From Flavobacterium muglaense (GTDB lineage Bacteria > Bacteroidota > Bacteroidia > Flavobacteriales > Flavobacteriaceae), in NCBI RefSeq assembly GCF_014305155.1, contig NZ_JACRUK010000014.1, positions 1-64,000 on the forward strand: DNA of 64,000 bases, read 5' to 3'. Shown here piece after piece: positions 8,208 through 17,344 of the stretch. The notes beneath the pieces are model-generated. The model searched no databases. It was not told where the DNA came from and saw nothing but the letters and a program-made list of their open reading frames with translations. A program made the position numbers and the translations under genes. Numbering within the stretch: the stretch's first letter is position 1; every line of letters starts with the position of its first letter.

Positions 8208-9112
8208 TGCCTATTTCTAAACCACATAGTTCACTTGGAGCAGACAACAAAGGGAGTTGTTCCAATTTGGCCATTTACTTAGAAAAAGAAAATGAAGAAT
8301 TAGATAAAATCATTAGTAGGGCTTCTTCAAGGAATGAGATCTTTGAGCTAGAAAGCAGAAAACAAAGTTTTTTCACTGCTTCAGAAGTAAATATAACTAC
8401 AGTAGAAGTGATTAGCATGATCGATAATAATAAGCGCAAATTAGGTGCTAATGACGCTAAATATTTTGCGCCAACTATAAGCTTTAGTCCTAATGAATTA
8501 AGTCATATTGCTTATTTAGCAACCGGTAAAAGTGATATTATAAATGTTTGGGATTTAAACTTACTCGAATTAGAGCAATTTAATACTCTGATAAGAGAGT
8601 ATGGACGTAAAGTAATGGATAATTATGCTTTGAACTTTAATCGTCAACAAAAGGGGATTAATACTGGAAGTGATTTAGTTTATTTTGCAAAAATAGAACA
8701 CTTCCGAAAATTCAAAGGAACCGATCACGATGTTATTAATGGTACAGAAGTGGCGGGTCAATATAAGAAAGGATTGAATTCACATTTGCATTTCATTGTA
8801 TCTAGAAAAGATAAAAGCCAACGACTTAAACTTAGCCCTACCTGTAATGAAAAAAATACCAACAGAACTATTGCAGACAATGATTATCAAGTAGGTTTTG
8901 ATAGGGTGAAATGGATTAATCTAAATGAAAATACTTTTGATGCTCATTTTCAATATAAAAGAAAAGAGCTCGAAAAATTCCAAATTCAAAATATTCTAAA
9001 AAATGGCAGTCTTCAAGAAAAATTTGAACTAAATAAACGACTCGAGAGTACTCAAGCTACTATTGAATCAGCAAATAAAAATCAACGACACTCTACGAAA
9101 CTAAAAATGTAA
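8207..9112 (+). CDS. MobB-type (DUF5712-like) relaxase-like mobilization protein
   Basis: A 301-residue protein beginning MPISKPHSSLGADNKGSCSN, a start typical of the Bacteroidota DUF5712/MobB mobilization proteins. The block GLNSHLHFIVSRKDKSQRLK contains the HLH histidine pair on a beta strand that coordinates metal in rolling-circle-type relaxases. I infer nicking of oriT. The gene is coupled to the BtgA-type gene upstream and followed three bases later by parA, so mobilization and partition form one operon. Confidence 0.75.
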   Translation: MPISKPHSSLGADNKGSCSNLAIYLEKENEELDKIISRASSRNEIFELESRKQSFFTASEVNITTVEVISMIDNNKRKLGANDAKYFAPTISFSPNELSHIAYLATGKSDIINVWDLNLLELEQFNTLIREYGRKVMDNYALNFNRQQKGINTGSDLVYFAKIEHFRKFKGTDHDVINGTEVAGQYKKGLNSHLHFIVSRKDKSQRLKLSPTCNEKNTNRTIADNDYQVGFDRVKWINLNENTFDAHFQYKRKELEKFQIQNILKNGSLQEKFELNKRLESTQATIESANKNQRHSTKLKM

Positions 9113-9115
9113 ACT

Positions 9116-9706
9116 ATGCCTAAAATAATTTTAATTACCCATCAAAAAGGAGGAGTTGGAAAAAGCACTCTTGCTTTCAACCTTGCCCAGAACATTTCCA
9201 ATGGATCGAAAGTAGCTGTTTTAGACTTTGATTTACAAGGTAGTTTGAGCCAACTAAAAGAATTGGTTAGTGATTTTGAAATTATTCCATACGAAGGAGA
9301 AATAGAGAAAATTTCAGAGTTAGAATATGATTTTATTTTTATTGATACTCCTCCCTATTTATCAAACCAATTGCCCAAATTGATTTCAATAGCAGATTTA
9401 ATCATTGTACCTACCAAGGCTGGAATTCTTGATTTACTTGCAATAAAAAATACGCTAGAAATGATTGAATTAACAAAAAGAACAACCGATACATTGATCG
9501 TTTTTAACATGATCAAAGCCAATACTACATTAACCCTAGATATTTTAATTGGTTTAGAGGAGTATAATGTAAAAATTGCCAATACACACATTAGTGATTT
9601 AGTATCTTATACCAGATCTGTTTTATTAAAAGGGGTGACTAAAGATCAAAATGCACAAAGACAAATAGACCAACTCACAAAAGAAATTTTACTGAAATTA
9701 ATATAA
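9116..9706 (+). CDS. parA: ParA-family ATPase
   Basis: A small ParA of 196 residues. The deviant Walker A motif HQKGGVGKSTLAFNLAQ is at the N-terminus. LDFDLQGSL is motif A' and FIFIDTPPYLS is Walker B. It has no N-terminal helix-turn-helix, as in type Ib partition ATPases. It would act in partitioning the excised circular form, or in mobilization, with the small protein encoded just downstream. Confidence 0.9.
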   Translation: MPKIILITHQKGGVGKSTLAFNLAQNISNGSKVAVLDFDLQGSLSQLKELVSDFEIIPYEGEIEKISELEYDFIFIDTPPYLSNQLPKLISIADLIIVPTKAGILDLLAIKNTLEMIELTKRTTDTLIVFNMIKANTTLTLDILIGLEEYNVKIANTHISDLVSYTRSVLLKGVTKDQNAQRQIDQLTKEILLKLI

Positions 9707-9707
9707 T

Positions 9708-9753
9708 TCTATAAAAATACAAATCTATAAATCTATAAAAATACAAATCTATA
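9708..9753 (+). repeat. Tandem 22-bp repeat between parA and the next gene
   Basis: A 22-bp sequence (TCTATAAAAATACAAATCTATA) at 9708-9729 is repeated exactly at 9732-9753. It fills the short gap before the small gene and could be a parS centromere or operator. Partition type Ib systems often place direct repeats next to the small partner gene. Confidence 0.55.
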
Positions 9754-9756
9754 ATT

Positions 9757-9981
9757 ATGGAAAATCAAAACATCAATGAGCTCATTAATAAGGCTAAATC
9801 GAGTAATCAAAAAAAAGTAATTCAAAAGATTGTGCCCATTCTAAACAAAGAAGTCGATGAAGTACAATTCTCTTTTTATATAGAAAAAGAGTTGCTTAAA
9901 AAATTAAAAATGAAGGCTTTGCAAAATGAAACAAGTATGAAGTTCCTTGTCAACGATGCAATAAAGCAATTTCTCGCATAG
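9757..9981 (+). CDS. Small ParA partner, ribbon-helix-helix-like
   Basis: A 74-residue protein. The C-terminal half (VQFSFYIEKELLKKLKMKAL followed by NETSMKFLVNDAIKQFL) fits a beta strand plus two helices, as in ribbon-helix-helix DNA-binding proteins. The N-terminus is charged and could contact ParA. Its position directly after parA and a tandem repeat suggests the centromere-binding partner. The family name is not certain. Confidence 0.65.
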   Translation: MENQNINELINKAKSSNQKKVIQKIVPILNKEVDEVQFSFYIEKELLKKLKMKALQNETSMKFLVNDAIKQFLA

Positions 9982-10083
9982 TTGCAAAATAAAAATTCTA
10001 TAAAATAATTTCAATTGATTTTAAAGTTAGTGAAGACCTTGTTGAATACTATTTTAAAGTAAAGTAAAAATAAACTAAGATTT

Positions 10084-10124
10084 AAACCATAAATAGCCAC
10101 CAAATAATTGGCTTTTTATGGTTT
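10084..10124. terminator. Bidirectional terminator between convergent genes
   Basis: AAACCATAAA-T-AGCCA and its complement TGGCT-T-TTTATGGTTT form a stem of about 15 bp between the plus-strand partition operon and the minus-strand gene at 10138. Confidence 0.65.
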
Positions 10125-10137
10125 CTTATAACAGGTT

Positions 10138-10650
10138 TTAAAAATTAAGAAGGTCATTTAAATCCCTTTTCATAGAGTGAAATTTTATAGTTTGCTCATA
10201 ATCACTTCTTGATACCTCGCCATTTACAATAGTAAGTTTGGAAACTCTTTCTATATAAAAATATAATGACAAACTAAGTATGTCATCTACTTCTCCATTG
10301 GCAACAAATTTAGCTAGCATAGAATTTATGGTATCTGAAAAATCATTTTGTTTTATCGATTTTGAGTTTGTAACTAGTGTATTAATTAATAAAACTCCGG
10401 TTACTAGATCATCATTTTCATAAAATACTTTAACTAAATTAACTCGTTCTTCATTGTTACAGTTGTTTAAAAAAACTTCTATGCAATTTAAATAATATAA
10501 GTTGTAATCGTCGCTGTTATTGAAACTTGCTGAGTCTAAAAATTCCTGACATACCGTAATTAAAGTTTTATTATTATTTATTTTCTTTCCACCAGTTAAA
10601 ATTAAATTTAGTAATGATTTAATTGGACTGTAAAATTCTTTGTTTCCCAT
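10138..10650 (-). CDS. Hypothetical protein, lone minus-strand gene in the element
   Basis: Not recognised. 170 residues, mostly helical and acidic-polar, Asn-rich, with no membrane segment and no catalytic motif that I can name. It begins at the ATG at 10650 (MGNKEFYSPIKSLLNLIL). It is the only minus-strand gene between the partition operon and the restriction locus. It sits beside two large inverted repeats, so it may be part of a separately acquired unit. Its role is unknown. Confidence 0.6.
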   Translation of the reverse strand: MGNKEFYSPIKSLLNLILTGGKKINNNKTLITVCQEFLDSASFNNSDDYNLYYLNCIEVFLNNCNNEERVNLVKVFYENDDLVTGVLLINTLVTNSKSIKQNDFSDTINSMLAKFVANGEVDDILSLSLYFYIERVSKLTIVNGEVSRSDYEQTIKFHSMKRDLNDLLNF

Positions 10651-10699
10651 AATGCCTTATTTGAAGTTTAAAAAAAAGGCGCGAGTCTAATATCAAACT

Positions 10700-10816
10700 G
10701 TTACAGAGGAACTCGGAATCCCAAAACCCAGAAAGACCTAGCCCACGCCCATATAAGGCACGGGCGTAAGTCTGACGAAGTTTGGGTTTTTTAGAAGATT
10801 CCGAGTTTTCTGTAAC
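10700..10816. repeat. 117-bp imperfect inverted repeat
   Basis: The outer arms GTTACAGAGGAACTCGGAATC (left) and the complement of GATTCCGAGTTTTCTGTAAC (right) match closely. A further CCAAAACCCA/TGGGTTTT pairing lies inside, and a GCCC/GGGC tip surrounds 10741-10766. A nested structure of this size may be an RNA element, a MITE-like relic or a boundary of the restriction cargo. Confidence 0.6.
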
Positions 10817-10930
10817 CAATTTCGACAGCTTACGCTTGTTTGTTTGGCAAATCTACAAAATGTAACTGGTTGAGCGATCTTCTTTAACTCTTTTAATTCT
10901 CAATTAATTTTACAATTAAAATCATCCCTT

Positions 10931-10998
10931 AAAAGTTATTTCCAAAAAATTCTTTTGAGCTTTTAAAAAGAGCTCGAGAATTTTATGGAATAACTTTT
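10931..10998. repeat. 68-bp imperfect inverted repeat
   Basis: The arms AAAAGTTATTTCC...GAGCTTTT and the complement AAAAGAGCTC...GGAATAACTTTT pair with few mismatches around a very short loop. Together with the larger palindrome 115 bp to the left, it fills the 528-bp gap (10651-11178) before hsdR. No other coding or RNA signal is evident there. Confidence 0.55.
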
Positions 10999-11178
10999 CT
11001 GAAGACATTGATTATTTCAAAGCAAATCCAACAACATCCTAAAACACGAGTAAAATACAATAAAAGAAATCAACAGAAAATATAAGTATGATTTTTTTTA
11101 TTGTTTTACGGTTTTACGTACTACTTAACTTTCCTTTTTTATTTATCTTAGCAAAAATAACAATCAGTTTTTTTTAAT

Positions 11179-13633
11179 ATGATTAATAAAAAATCCTTCT
11201 CCGAAAGAGACATTTGTTCTAAATTTATATCCCCTGCTTTAAAAAATGCAGGTTGGGATTTGAATAAGCAAGTACTTGAAGAAGTTGCTTTTACAGACGG
11301 TAAAATATATGTAAGAGGTAAACTTACCGCTAGAGGCGATCGCAAAAGAGCAGATTACATTCTTTATTATCAAGACAATCCCGTGGCAGTTATTGAAGCC
11401 AAAGACAACAAACATTCCATTCGCTCAGGAATTCAACAAGCCTTGGGATATGCTCAAATATTAGATATACCGTGCGTGTTTAGCAGCAATGGTGATGGAT
11501 TTTTATTCCATGATCGAACAGCCACTGATGCATCGATTGAAATAGAACTTCAACTTGACGAATTTCCTTCACCCGAAGCTTTATGGAAGAAATATAAAAA
11601 GTATAAAAATATTGCCACGCCTACTGGCGAAAAAATAGCTTTACAAAAATACTTTTCTGATGGTACAGGACGAAAACCAAGATATTATCAACAAATTGCA
11701 GTAAACAGGACGGTTGAAGCTATTGCTAACGGGCAAAACCGAATCATTCTAGTTATGGCTACCGGTACAGGTAAAACCTATACGGCCTTCCAAATTATTT
11801 ATCGTTTATGGAAATCGAGAACTAAAAAGAGAATTCTATTTTTGGCGGATCGTACGGCTCTTGTTGACCAAACGCGAAAAGGCGATTTTAAGCATTTCAA
11901 AGATAAAATGACCATTATAAAAAAGAAGGTCATCACAAATGGACAAGGAAAAGACGAACTCGTTAGTAATAAAAAAAGAGGTATTGATACTGCTGATAAA
12001 GCGTATGAAGTGTTTTTAGGGTTATACCAGGGCCTTACCAACAATGAACCAGGGATTGAAGATGCCTACAAAGATTTTTCTCCAGACTTTTTTGACTTAA
12101 TAATCATAGACGAGTGCCATCGTGGAAGTGCGAATGAGGATAGTGCTTGGAGAGAAATATTAACGTATTTTCAATCAAGCAACTCATATTGGTTTGACCG
12201 CTACTCCTAGAGAAACCAAAGAAACCAGTAATACCGAATATTTTGGAGAACCCGTTTACACCTACTCTTTAAAACAGGGTATTGACGACGGATTTTTGGC
12301 ACCCTACAAAGTTATTCGTGTGGCTCTAAATGTAGATACAGAAGGCTACAGACCACAACTAGGCAAAACTGATAAAGAAGGTAATGAAATTGAAGATCGC
12401 ATCTATAACCGTAAGGATTTCGATAGAAAACTAGTTATTGACGAACGCACAGATATAATTGCCCAAAAAGTAACCGAATACCTCAAAGGATTAGATCGTT
12501 TTGCTAAAACAATCATTTTCTGTGTAGACATTGATCATGCCGAACGTATGCGAAATGCGATTGCAAAACACAATGCGGATTTGGTTGCTGAAAATTACAA
12601 ATACGTGATGCAAATTACTGGGGATAACGAAGAAGGCAAACGAGAACTAGACAACTTTATCAATCCCGAAGAAAAATATCCTGTTATTGCAACTACTTCT
12701 GAACTGATGACAACAGGTGTTGATGCGCAAACTTGCAAAGTAATTGTTTTGGATGCCAATATCAATTCGATGACGAAGTTCAAACAAATTGTGGGACGAG
12801 GAACGAGAATTAACGAAGAATTTGACAAACTTTATTTTACCATTTTAGATTTTAGAAATGCTACTGATAATTTTGCCGACCCCGCTTTTGATGGTGATCC
12901 TTTGCGCGTAAAACCCATTACTGAAGAAACAGATTTAACAACTATAATTGATGAAGAGTTTGAAGATGAAACTCCAATAATAGATGATGAAACTGGAGAA
13001 GAAATTGTAATTGCAAAACCTGAAATTAGAGTTCCTTTAAACGAACCAAATCCTGAATACAAAGCCAGACCAAAACAATATATTAATGGTGTAGATGTTT
13101 CAGTTTTAGTGAGTAGGGAATTGTTTTTTGATTCTAATGGAAAGCCAATCACAATTAGTCTACAAGACCACACTAAAGGAATTATAAATGGTAAATATGC
13201 TTCGCTAGATGATTTCTTAATCACTTGGAATAAAGCCGATAAAAAAGAAGCTATTATCAAAGAACTACAAGAACAAGGCGTTATGGTCGAAGCACTTTAT
13301 GCAGCCGTAGACAAGCCTGTAGATTTGTTTGATTTGATTTGTCACGTTGCTTATGATCAACCGCCTTTATCACGAAAAGACAGAGCCGAAAATGTAAAGA
13401 AGCGTAATTACTTTACCAAATATGGCGATCAAGCCAGAAAAGTTTTGGAAACCTTATTGGATAAATATGCCGATGAAGGTATAGAAAATATTGAAAGCAT
13501 GGACGTATTGAGAGTTAAACCTTTTGATACTTTTGGTTCTATTTCTGAAATTATAAACGGTATCTTCGGTGATAAAACGAAATACCTAGAAGCTATAAAA
13601 GAATTAGAAAACGAACTGTATAAACAAGCTTAG
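11179..13633 (+). pseudogene. hsdR: Type I restriction enzyme R subunit (hsdR), broken by a +1 frameshift
   Basis: The ATP-dependent translocase/nuclease subunit is split into frames 11179-12210 and 12194-13633. The first frame has a PD-(D/E)XK-type nuclease (Asp59, then VIEAK with Glu73 and Lys75), Walker A ATGTGKT at 194-200 and the DECH box at 311-314. The second begins inside motif III (IGLTATPRETKE) and carries the second helicase domain, with IVGRGTRINEE, and the C-terminal HsdM-binding region. Removing one A from the AA at 12177-12178 restores a continuous reading through QSATHIGLTATP. Everything else is intact, so the lesion is recent or a sequencing error. As read, restriction would be off. 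No homopolymer or repeat tract is present to suggest phase variation. Confidence 0.9.
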
Positions 13634-13634
13634 T

Positions 13635-14048
13635 ATGTGTCTCATTTCAGATAAAATACAATTTTGTTCTTGTGCTGCCACTTCTGTAAATCAATTGAAG
13701 CACTATTGGGTTTGGTATCGTTTTAATAAAGAAAAAAACCTAATGGTTATGGGAGAAGTAATGTTGCCAAACTTTATTTTAAATCCTGATTTTGCTAAAA
13801 ACAAGGAGATACTTAAAATCCGTCTGAACCAAAAAGATGCTTTTGATACCGTACTCGACTTCAAGTCCAAAGACCTCTTGAAAATTGTAATCGATCATGC
13901 GATCCCGCACACAGATAAAACAACTTACCTTTTTGAATATAAAAAAGACAATTGGCATAGTAAAAAATACGATACTTTTTATATTGCTAGTCATTACGAC
14001 GAAAAAGAATTTGGAAAAATAAAGAATACTTTACGCAAGGAAAAATAA
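13635..14048 (+). CDS. Hypothetical protein in the restriction locus
   Basis: Not recognised as a named family. 137 residues starting one base after the hsdR stop, so probably translated with it. It has a CSC motif near the N-terminus (IQFCSCAATS), a YWVWYRFNKEK strand and a lysine-rich C-terminus (KIKNTLRKEK). No membrane segment is seen. The tight spacing to hsdR suggests a role tied to the restriction system. Confidence 0.7.
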   Translation: MCLISDKIQFCSCAATSVNQLKHYWVWYRFNKEKNLMVMGEVMLPNFILNPDFAKNKEILKIRLNQKDAFDTVLDFKSKDLLKIVIDHAIPHTDKTTYLFEYKKDNWHSKKYDTFYIASHYDEKEFGKIKNTLRKEK

Positions 14049-14118
14049 ATCCTAATAGAAAAACATATTTTAATTAGTATAAAAAATACTAGTAACTAAA
14101 TTACATAGAAAAATAAAA

Positions 14119-15903
14119 ATGATTTCACCATTAAAACAAATTGAAAGCGGAAAAATGTTCATCCAGAATGTTTTTGGCAATTACAACAATCACGAAATGT
14201 GGTACAAAATTCCTGAATATCAAAGACCTTATGTTTGGGAAGATGATCAAGTTATTGCATTACTTGAAGATATTGCTAGTGCGCAACAATTTACTCAAGA
14301 TTCAGAGTATTTCCTTGGATCAATAGTGTTTCACAGCAAATTATCCGAAAATAAACAATATCGAGATAATGAATTATTAGATGGTCAACAAAGACTTACC
14401 ACTCTTTATATGTTAATGGCTATAATTAGAGATTTATCCGAGGATGAAGATTTGAAAAAAACATGTAGAGACGCCATATTTCAAAAAGAAAATAAATTTA
14501 AAGGTATTCCTGAACGAATGCGTTTAACTTTTGACATCCGTGATGAAGTAAAAGATTTTGCAGAAGAATACATCAAGATTGATGGTAGCACATTGAGAAA
14601 AGAGCAACTATTATCTTTAATTGCAAATGGACTTGACATCAATATAAAAAATATGGCTAAGGCCATAATAACCATGCGAGAATGGTTTCTAAAAAATCAA
14701 GCCGTAAATGTTGAGGATTTCTTTATTCATTTAATGAATAATGTATTGTTGATTTTTGTCTCAAGTCAAGAATTAGACGATGCATTCAGGTTATTTACTG
14801 TACTTAATGACAGAGGTGTTAAACTAAGAAATAGTGATATATTAAAAGCGGAAAATCTTAAATTTGTAGATGATGACGCTAAAAGAAAAAATTACGCCGT
14901 TTTTTGGGAAGAATTAGAAGGTGAATTACAAGAAGATTTTGATCAATTTTTATCTTACATAAGAACTATATTAGTCAAAGACAAGGCTCGATTAAGTTTA
15001 TTAAAAGAGTTTGAGCAAAACATTTATTTCCCTAAAGAATACATTCGAGAAACAAAACAGTCAATTCCAAAAAAGCCTCTTTTAACAAAGGGAGTAGACA
15101 CATTTGAATATATAAAAAAATACAAGAGGCACTACGATTTTCTGTTCAATAACGCTAATTCTTCAATTGGTTCTACTTTTGAATTTGAAAACTTGATTGC
15201 GCTACTTCAGGATAATAGCATTGCCGATATATGGATACCACCAGTATTATGCTTTAGAGAAAGTTTCGGTGATAGTGAAATATTTAAATTTCTAAAAAAA
15301 CTTGATAATAAATTCTCTGCGGATCTTATAGCTGGTGAATCTCCTACGTATAGAATTGAATCAATGAACAATATTATAAAGGAAATTGAAGCTGTTAAAA
15401 ACAACTCTAACATCTTACCTGAGGATAAGATAAGTGCTTTGTTAAGTTCTGATATTTTTAATTTTAATCAAATAGCTTTTTTAAATGAAATTCAGACTGG
15501 ACAAATTTACAAAAGAAAATTTGCAAGATATATTCTTCTTAAATTAGACTATTTAAATAGTGGAAATACACAGAAGTGGAATACTCCGTCAAAGATCAGT
15601 ATAGAACACGTTTTACCTCAAAATCCAGCACTAAATAGCCAATGGAATAAGGACTTTACTGTTGACCAGAAAAATGAATGGTTAAATCGTCTTGGGAACT
15701 TAGTTTTGATAAGCCGAGTTAAAAACTCTTCTTTAAGCAATTTAGATTATGAAGCTAAGAAGAAAAAATATTTTGATACAAAAATGGATGTATTCCCTAA
15801 TTCATTGAAAATGATTCAAAGTAAAGAATGGACTTTAGAAACTTTAAAAACGAATCATAAAAGGGTTATAGATCAATTAAAATTACACTACGATATAAAA
15901 TAA
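14119..15903 (+). CDS. DUF262/DUF1524 (GmrSD-like) nuclease
   Basis: 594 residues. The N-terminal DUF262 domain has IPEYQRPYVWEDDQ at 31-44 and LLDGQQRLTTLY at 87-98, the ParB-like nucleotide-binding signature of the GmrS half. The C-terminal DUF1524 domain has the HNH-type block ISIEHVLPQNP, then WLNRLGNLVLIS and N-rich follow-on, as in GmrD. Single-chain proteins of this type include type IV restriction enzymes acting on modified DNA, and related families act in other anti-phage systems. It lies between the hsdR region and hsdM, five bases before hsdM, so it appears to be part of the operon. Confidence 0.88.
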   Translation: MISPLKQIESGKMFIQNVFGNYNNHEMWYKIPEYQRPYVWEDDQVIALLEDIASAQQFTQDSEYFLGSIVFHSKLSENKQYRDNELLDGQQRLTTLYMLMAIIRDLSEDEDLKKTCRDAIFQKENKFKGIPERMRLTFDIRDEVKDFAEEYIKIDGSTLRKEQLLSLIANGLDINIKNMAKAIITMREWFLKNQAVNVEDFFIHLMNNVLLIFVSSQELDDAFRLFTVLNDRGVKLRNSDILKAENLKFVDDDAKRKNYAVFWEELEGELQEDFDQFLSYIRTILVKDKARLSLLKEFEQNIYFPKEYIRETKQSIPKKPLLTKGVDTFEYIKKYKRHYDFLFNNANSSIGSTFEFENLIALLQDNSIADIWIPPVLCFRESFGDSEIFKFLKKLDNKFSADLIAGESPTYRIESMNNIIKEIEAVKNNSNILPEDKISALLSSDIFNFNQIAFLNEIQTGQIYKRKFARYILLKLDYLNSGNTQKWNTPSKISIEHVLPQNPALNSQWNKDFTVDQKNEWLNRLGNLVLISRVKNSSLSNLDYEAKKKKYFDTKMDVFPNSLKMIQSKEWTLETLKTNHKRVIDQLKLHYDIK

Positions 15904-15907
15904 AACA

Positions 15908-17344
15908 ATGTCAAACATTTCATCAATACTCAAAAGCATACAAAACATCATGCGACAAGACAATGGTCTAAACGGTGATGCACAACGAATAGAACAACTC
16001 GGTTGGATGCTTTTCCTTAAAATTTTCTCAGATAAAGACAAAGAACTCGAGTTACTCGATGACAATTATGTTTCTCCTATTCCTGATTTGTTTCATTGGG
16101 TAAACGAAAAAGACAATTGGGCGGGTGATGATGAAGGAATGACGGGCGATGAATTACTAGAATTTGTAGACCGACAATTGTTTCCTGCCTTGCGTAACAT
16201 TGATGTGAGCACAGGCAACCGTCGCGCGCTTATCGTACGTGAGGTTTTTGAAGGAAACAATAACTATATGAAAAGCGGTATCAACATTCGTAAGGTGTTG
16301 AACAAGCTGAACGAAATGGACTTTAACGTAGCCAAAGACCGTCAGGCTTTTGGTGAATTGTACGAAAGCATCCTGAAAGGCTTGCAAAGTGCAGGAAACA
16401 GTGGAGAGTTCTATACCCCTCGTGCCATTACATCGTTTATTACCGAAATGATCAACCCACAACTGGGCGAAAAAATATTAGATCCTTCTTGTGGAACGGG
16501 TGGTTATTTGACTACTGCCATCGAACATTTAAAACAACAAGCCAACAGCATTGAAGAACGCCAAAGCATTGCCAAAAACATCATTGGTTGGGAATACAAA
16601 CCTTTGCCTTATTTATTGGCTACTACCAATTTGATTCTACATGACATTGAAGTGCCTAATATTACCTATCGCGATTCATTAGACCAACCCTTAAGCAGTT
16701 ATACCGAAAAAGATCGTGTACATGCTATTTTGGCCAACCCTCCTTTTGGCGGTATTGTTGCCAATGGTAATGAAACTAATTTCCCTCAAAACTTTAGAAC
16801 CAAAGAAAGTGCCGACTTGTTCCTTATTTTAATGATCCACTTATTAAAAGATAAAGGGCGTGCCGGTATTGTATTGCCTGATGGTTCACTCACGGGCGAT
16901 GGTGTAAAACAACGCGTGCGCCAAAAACTCTTAGAAGATTGCAACCTACACACCATTATACGCTTGCCTAATTCCGTGTTCCAACCGTATGCAACCGTAG
17001 CGACCAATTTGTTGTTTTTTACCAAAGGCACGCCTACTAAGGAGGTTTGGTATTACGAACACAAACTACCCGAAGGACAAAAAGCCTACAACAAAACCAG
17101 ACCCATACAAGCCAAAGAATTTGACCCAATAAAAACCTGGTGGACAAACCGCAAGGAGTCTGACATTGCTTGGAAAGTAGATATAAAAACCATCATAGAC
17201 CGCAATTTCGACCTTGACATAAAAAACCCAACCAAAGCTGAAGAAGCCCATGAATACAACAGCAGTGAACTGATGGAAATGCTACATACTTCTTTTGAAA
17301 AGAGTAATTTATTATTAGAACAACTTAAAGAAGCAGTGAAGTAA
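15908..17344 (+). CDS. hsdM: Type I restriction-modification methyltransferase subunit HsdM
   Basis: A 478-residue N6-adenine methyltransferase subunit. An HsdM N-terminal helical domain covers roughly 5-150. The SAM-binding motif I, LDPSCGTGGY, is at 191-200 and the catalytic motif IV, ANPPFGG, at about 276-282. Both are intact, so modification should work if HsdS is functional. The stop overlaps the hsdS start (TAATG at 17342-17346), indicating translational coupling. Confidence 0.95.
   Translation: MSNISSILKSIQNIMRQDNGLNGDAQRIEQLGWMLFLKIFSDKDKELELLDDNYVSPIPDLFHWVNEKDNWAGDDEGMTGDELLEFVDRQLFPALRNIDVSTGNRRALIVREVFEGNNNYMKSGINIRKVLNKLNEMDFNVAKDRQAFGELYESILKGLQSAGNSGEFYTPRAITSFITEMINPQLGEKILDPSCGTGGYLTTAIEHLKQQANSIEERQSIAKNIIGWEYKPLPYLLATTNLILHDIEVPNITYRDSLDQPLSSYTEKDRVHAILANPPFGGIVANGNETNFPQNFRTKESADLFLILMIHLLKDKGRAGIVLPDGSLTGDGVKQRVRQKLLEDCNLHTIIRLPNSVFQPYATVATNLLFFTKGTPTKEVWYYEHKLPEGQKAYNKTRPIQAKEFDPIKTWWTNRKESDIAWKVDIKTIIDRNFDLDIKNPTKAEEAHEYNSSELMEMLHTSFEKSNLLLEQLKEAVK

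Noticed and set aside
10619..10819. 66-codon minus-strand ORF
   Set aside because: It lies within the 117-bp palindrome and overlaps the 5' end of the 170-residue gene; no independent support.
12177..12178. Phase-variable switch in hsdR
   Set aside because: There is no homopolymer or short tandem repeat at the break, so a random indel or sequencing error is more likely.
12832..13260. 142-codon minus-strand ORF in hsdR
   Set aside because: It is a shadow of the HsdR C-terminal half, with serine/valine-rich antisense composition.
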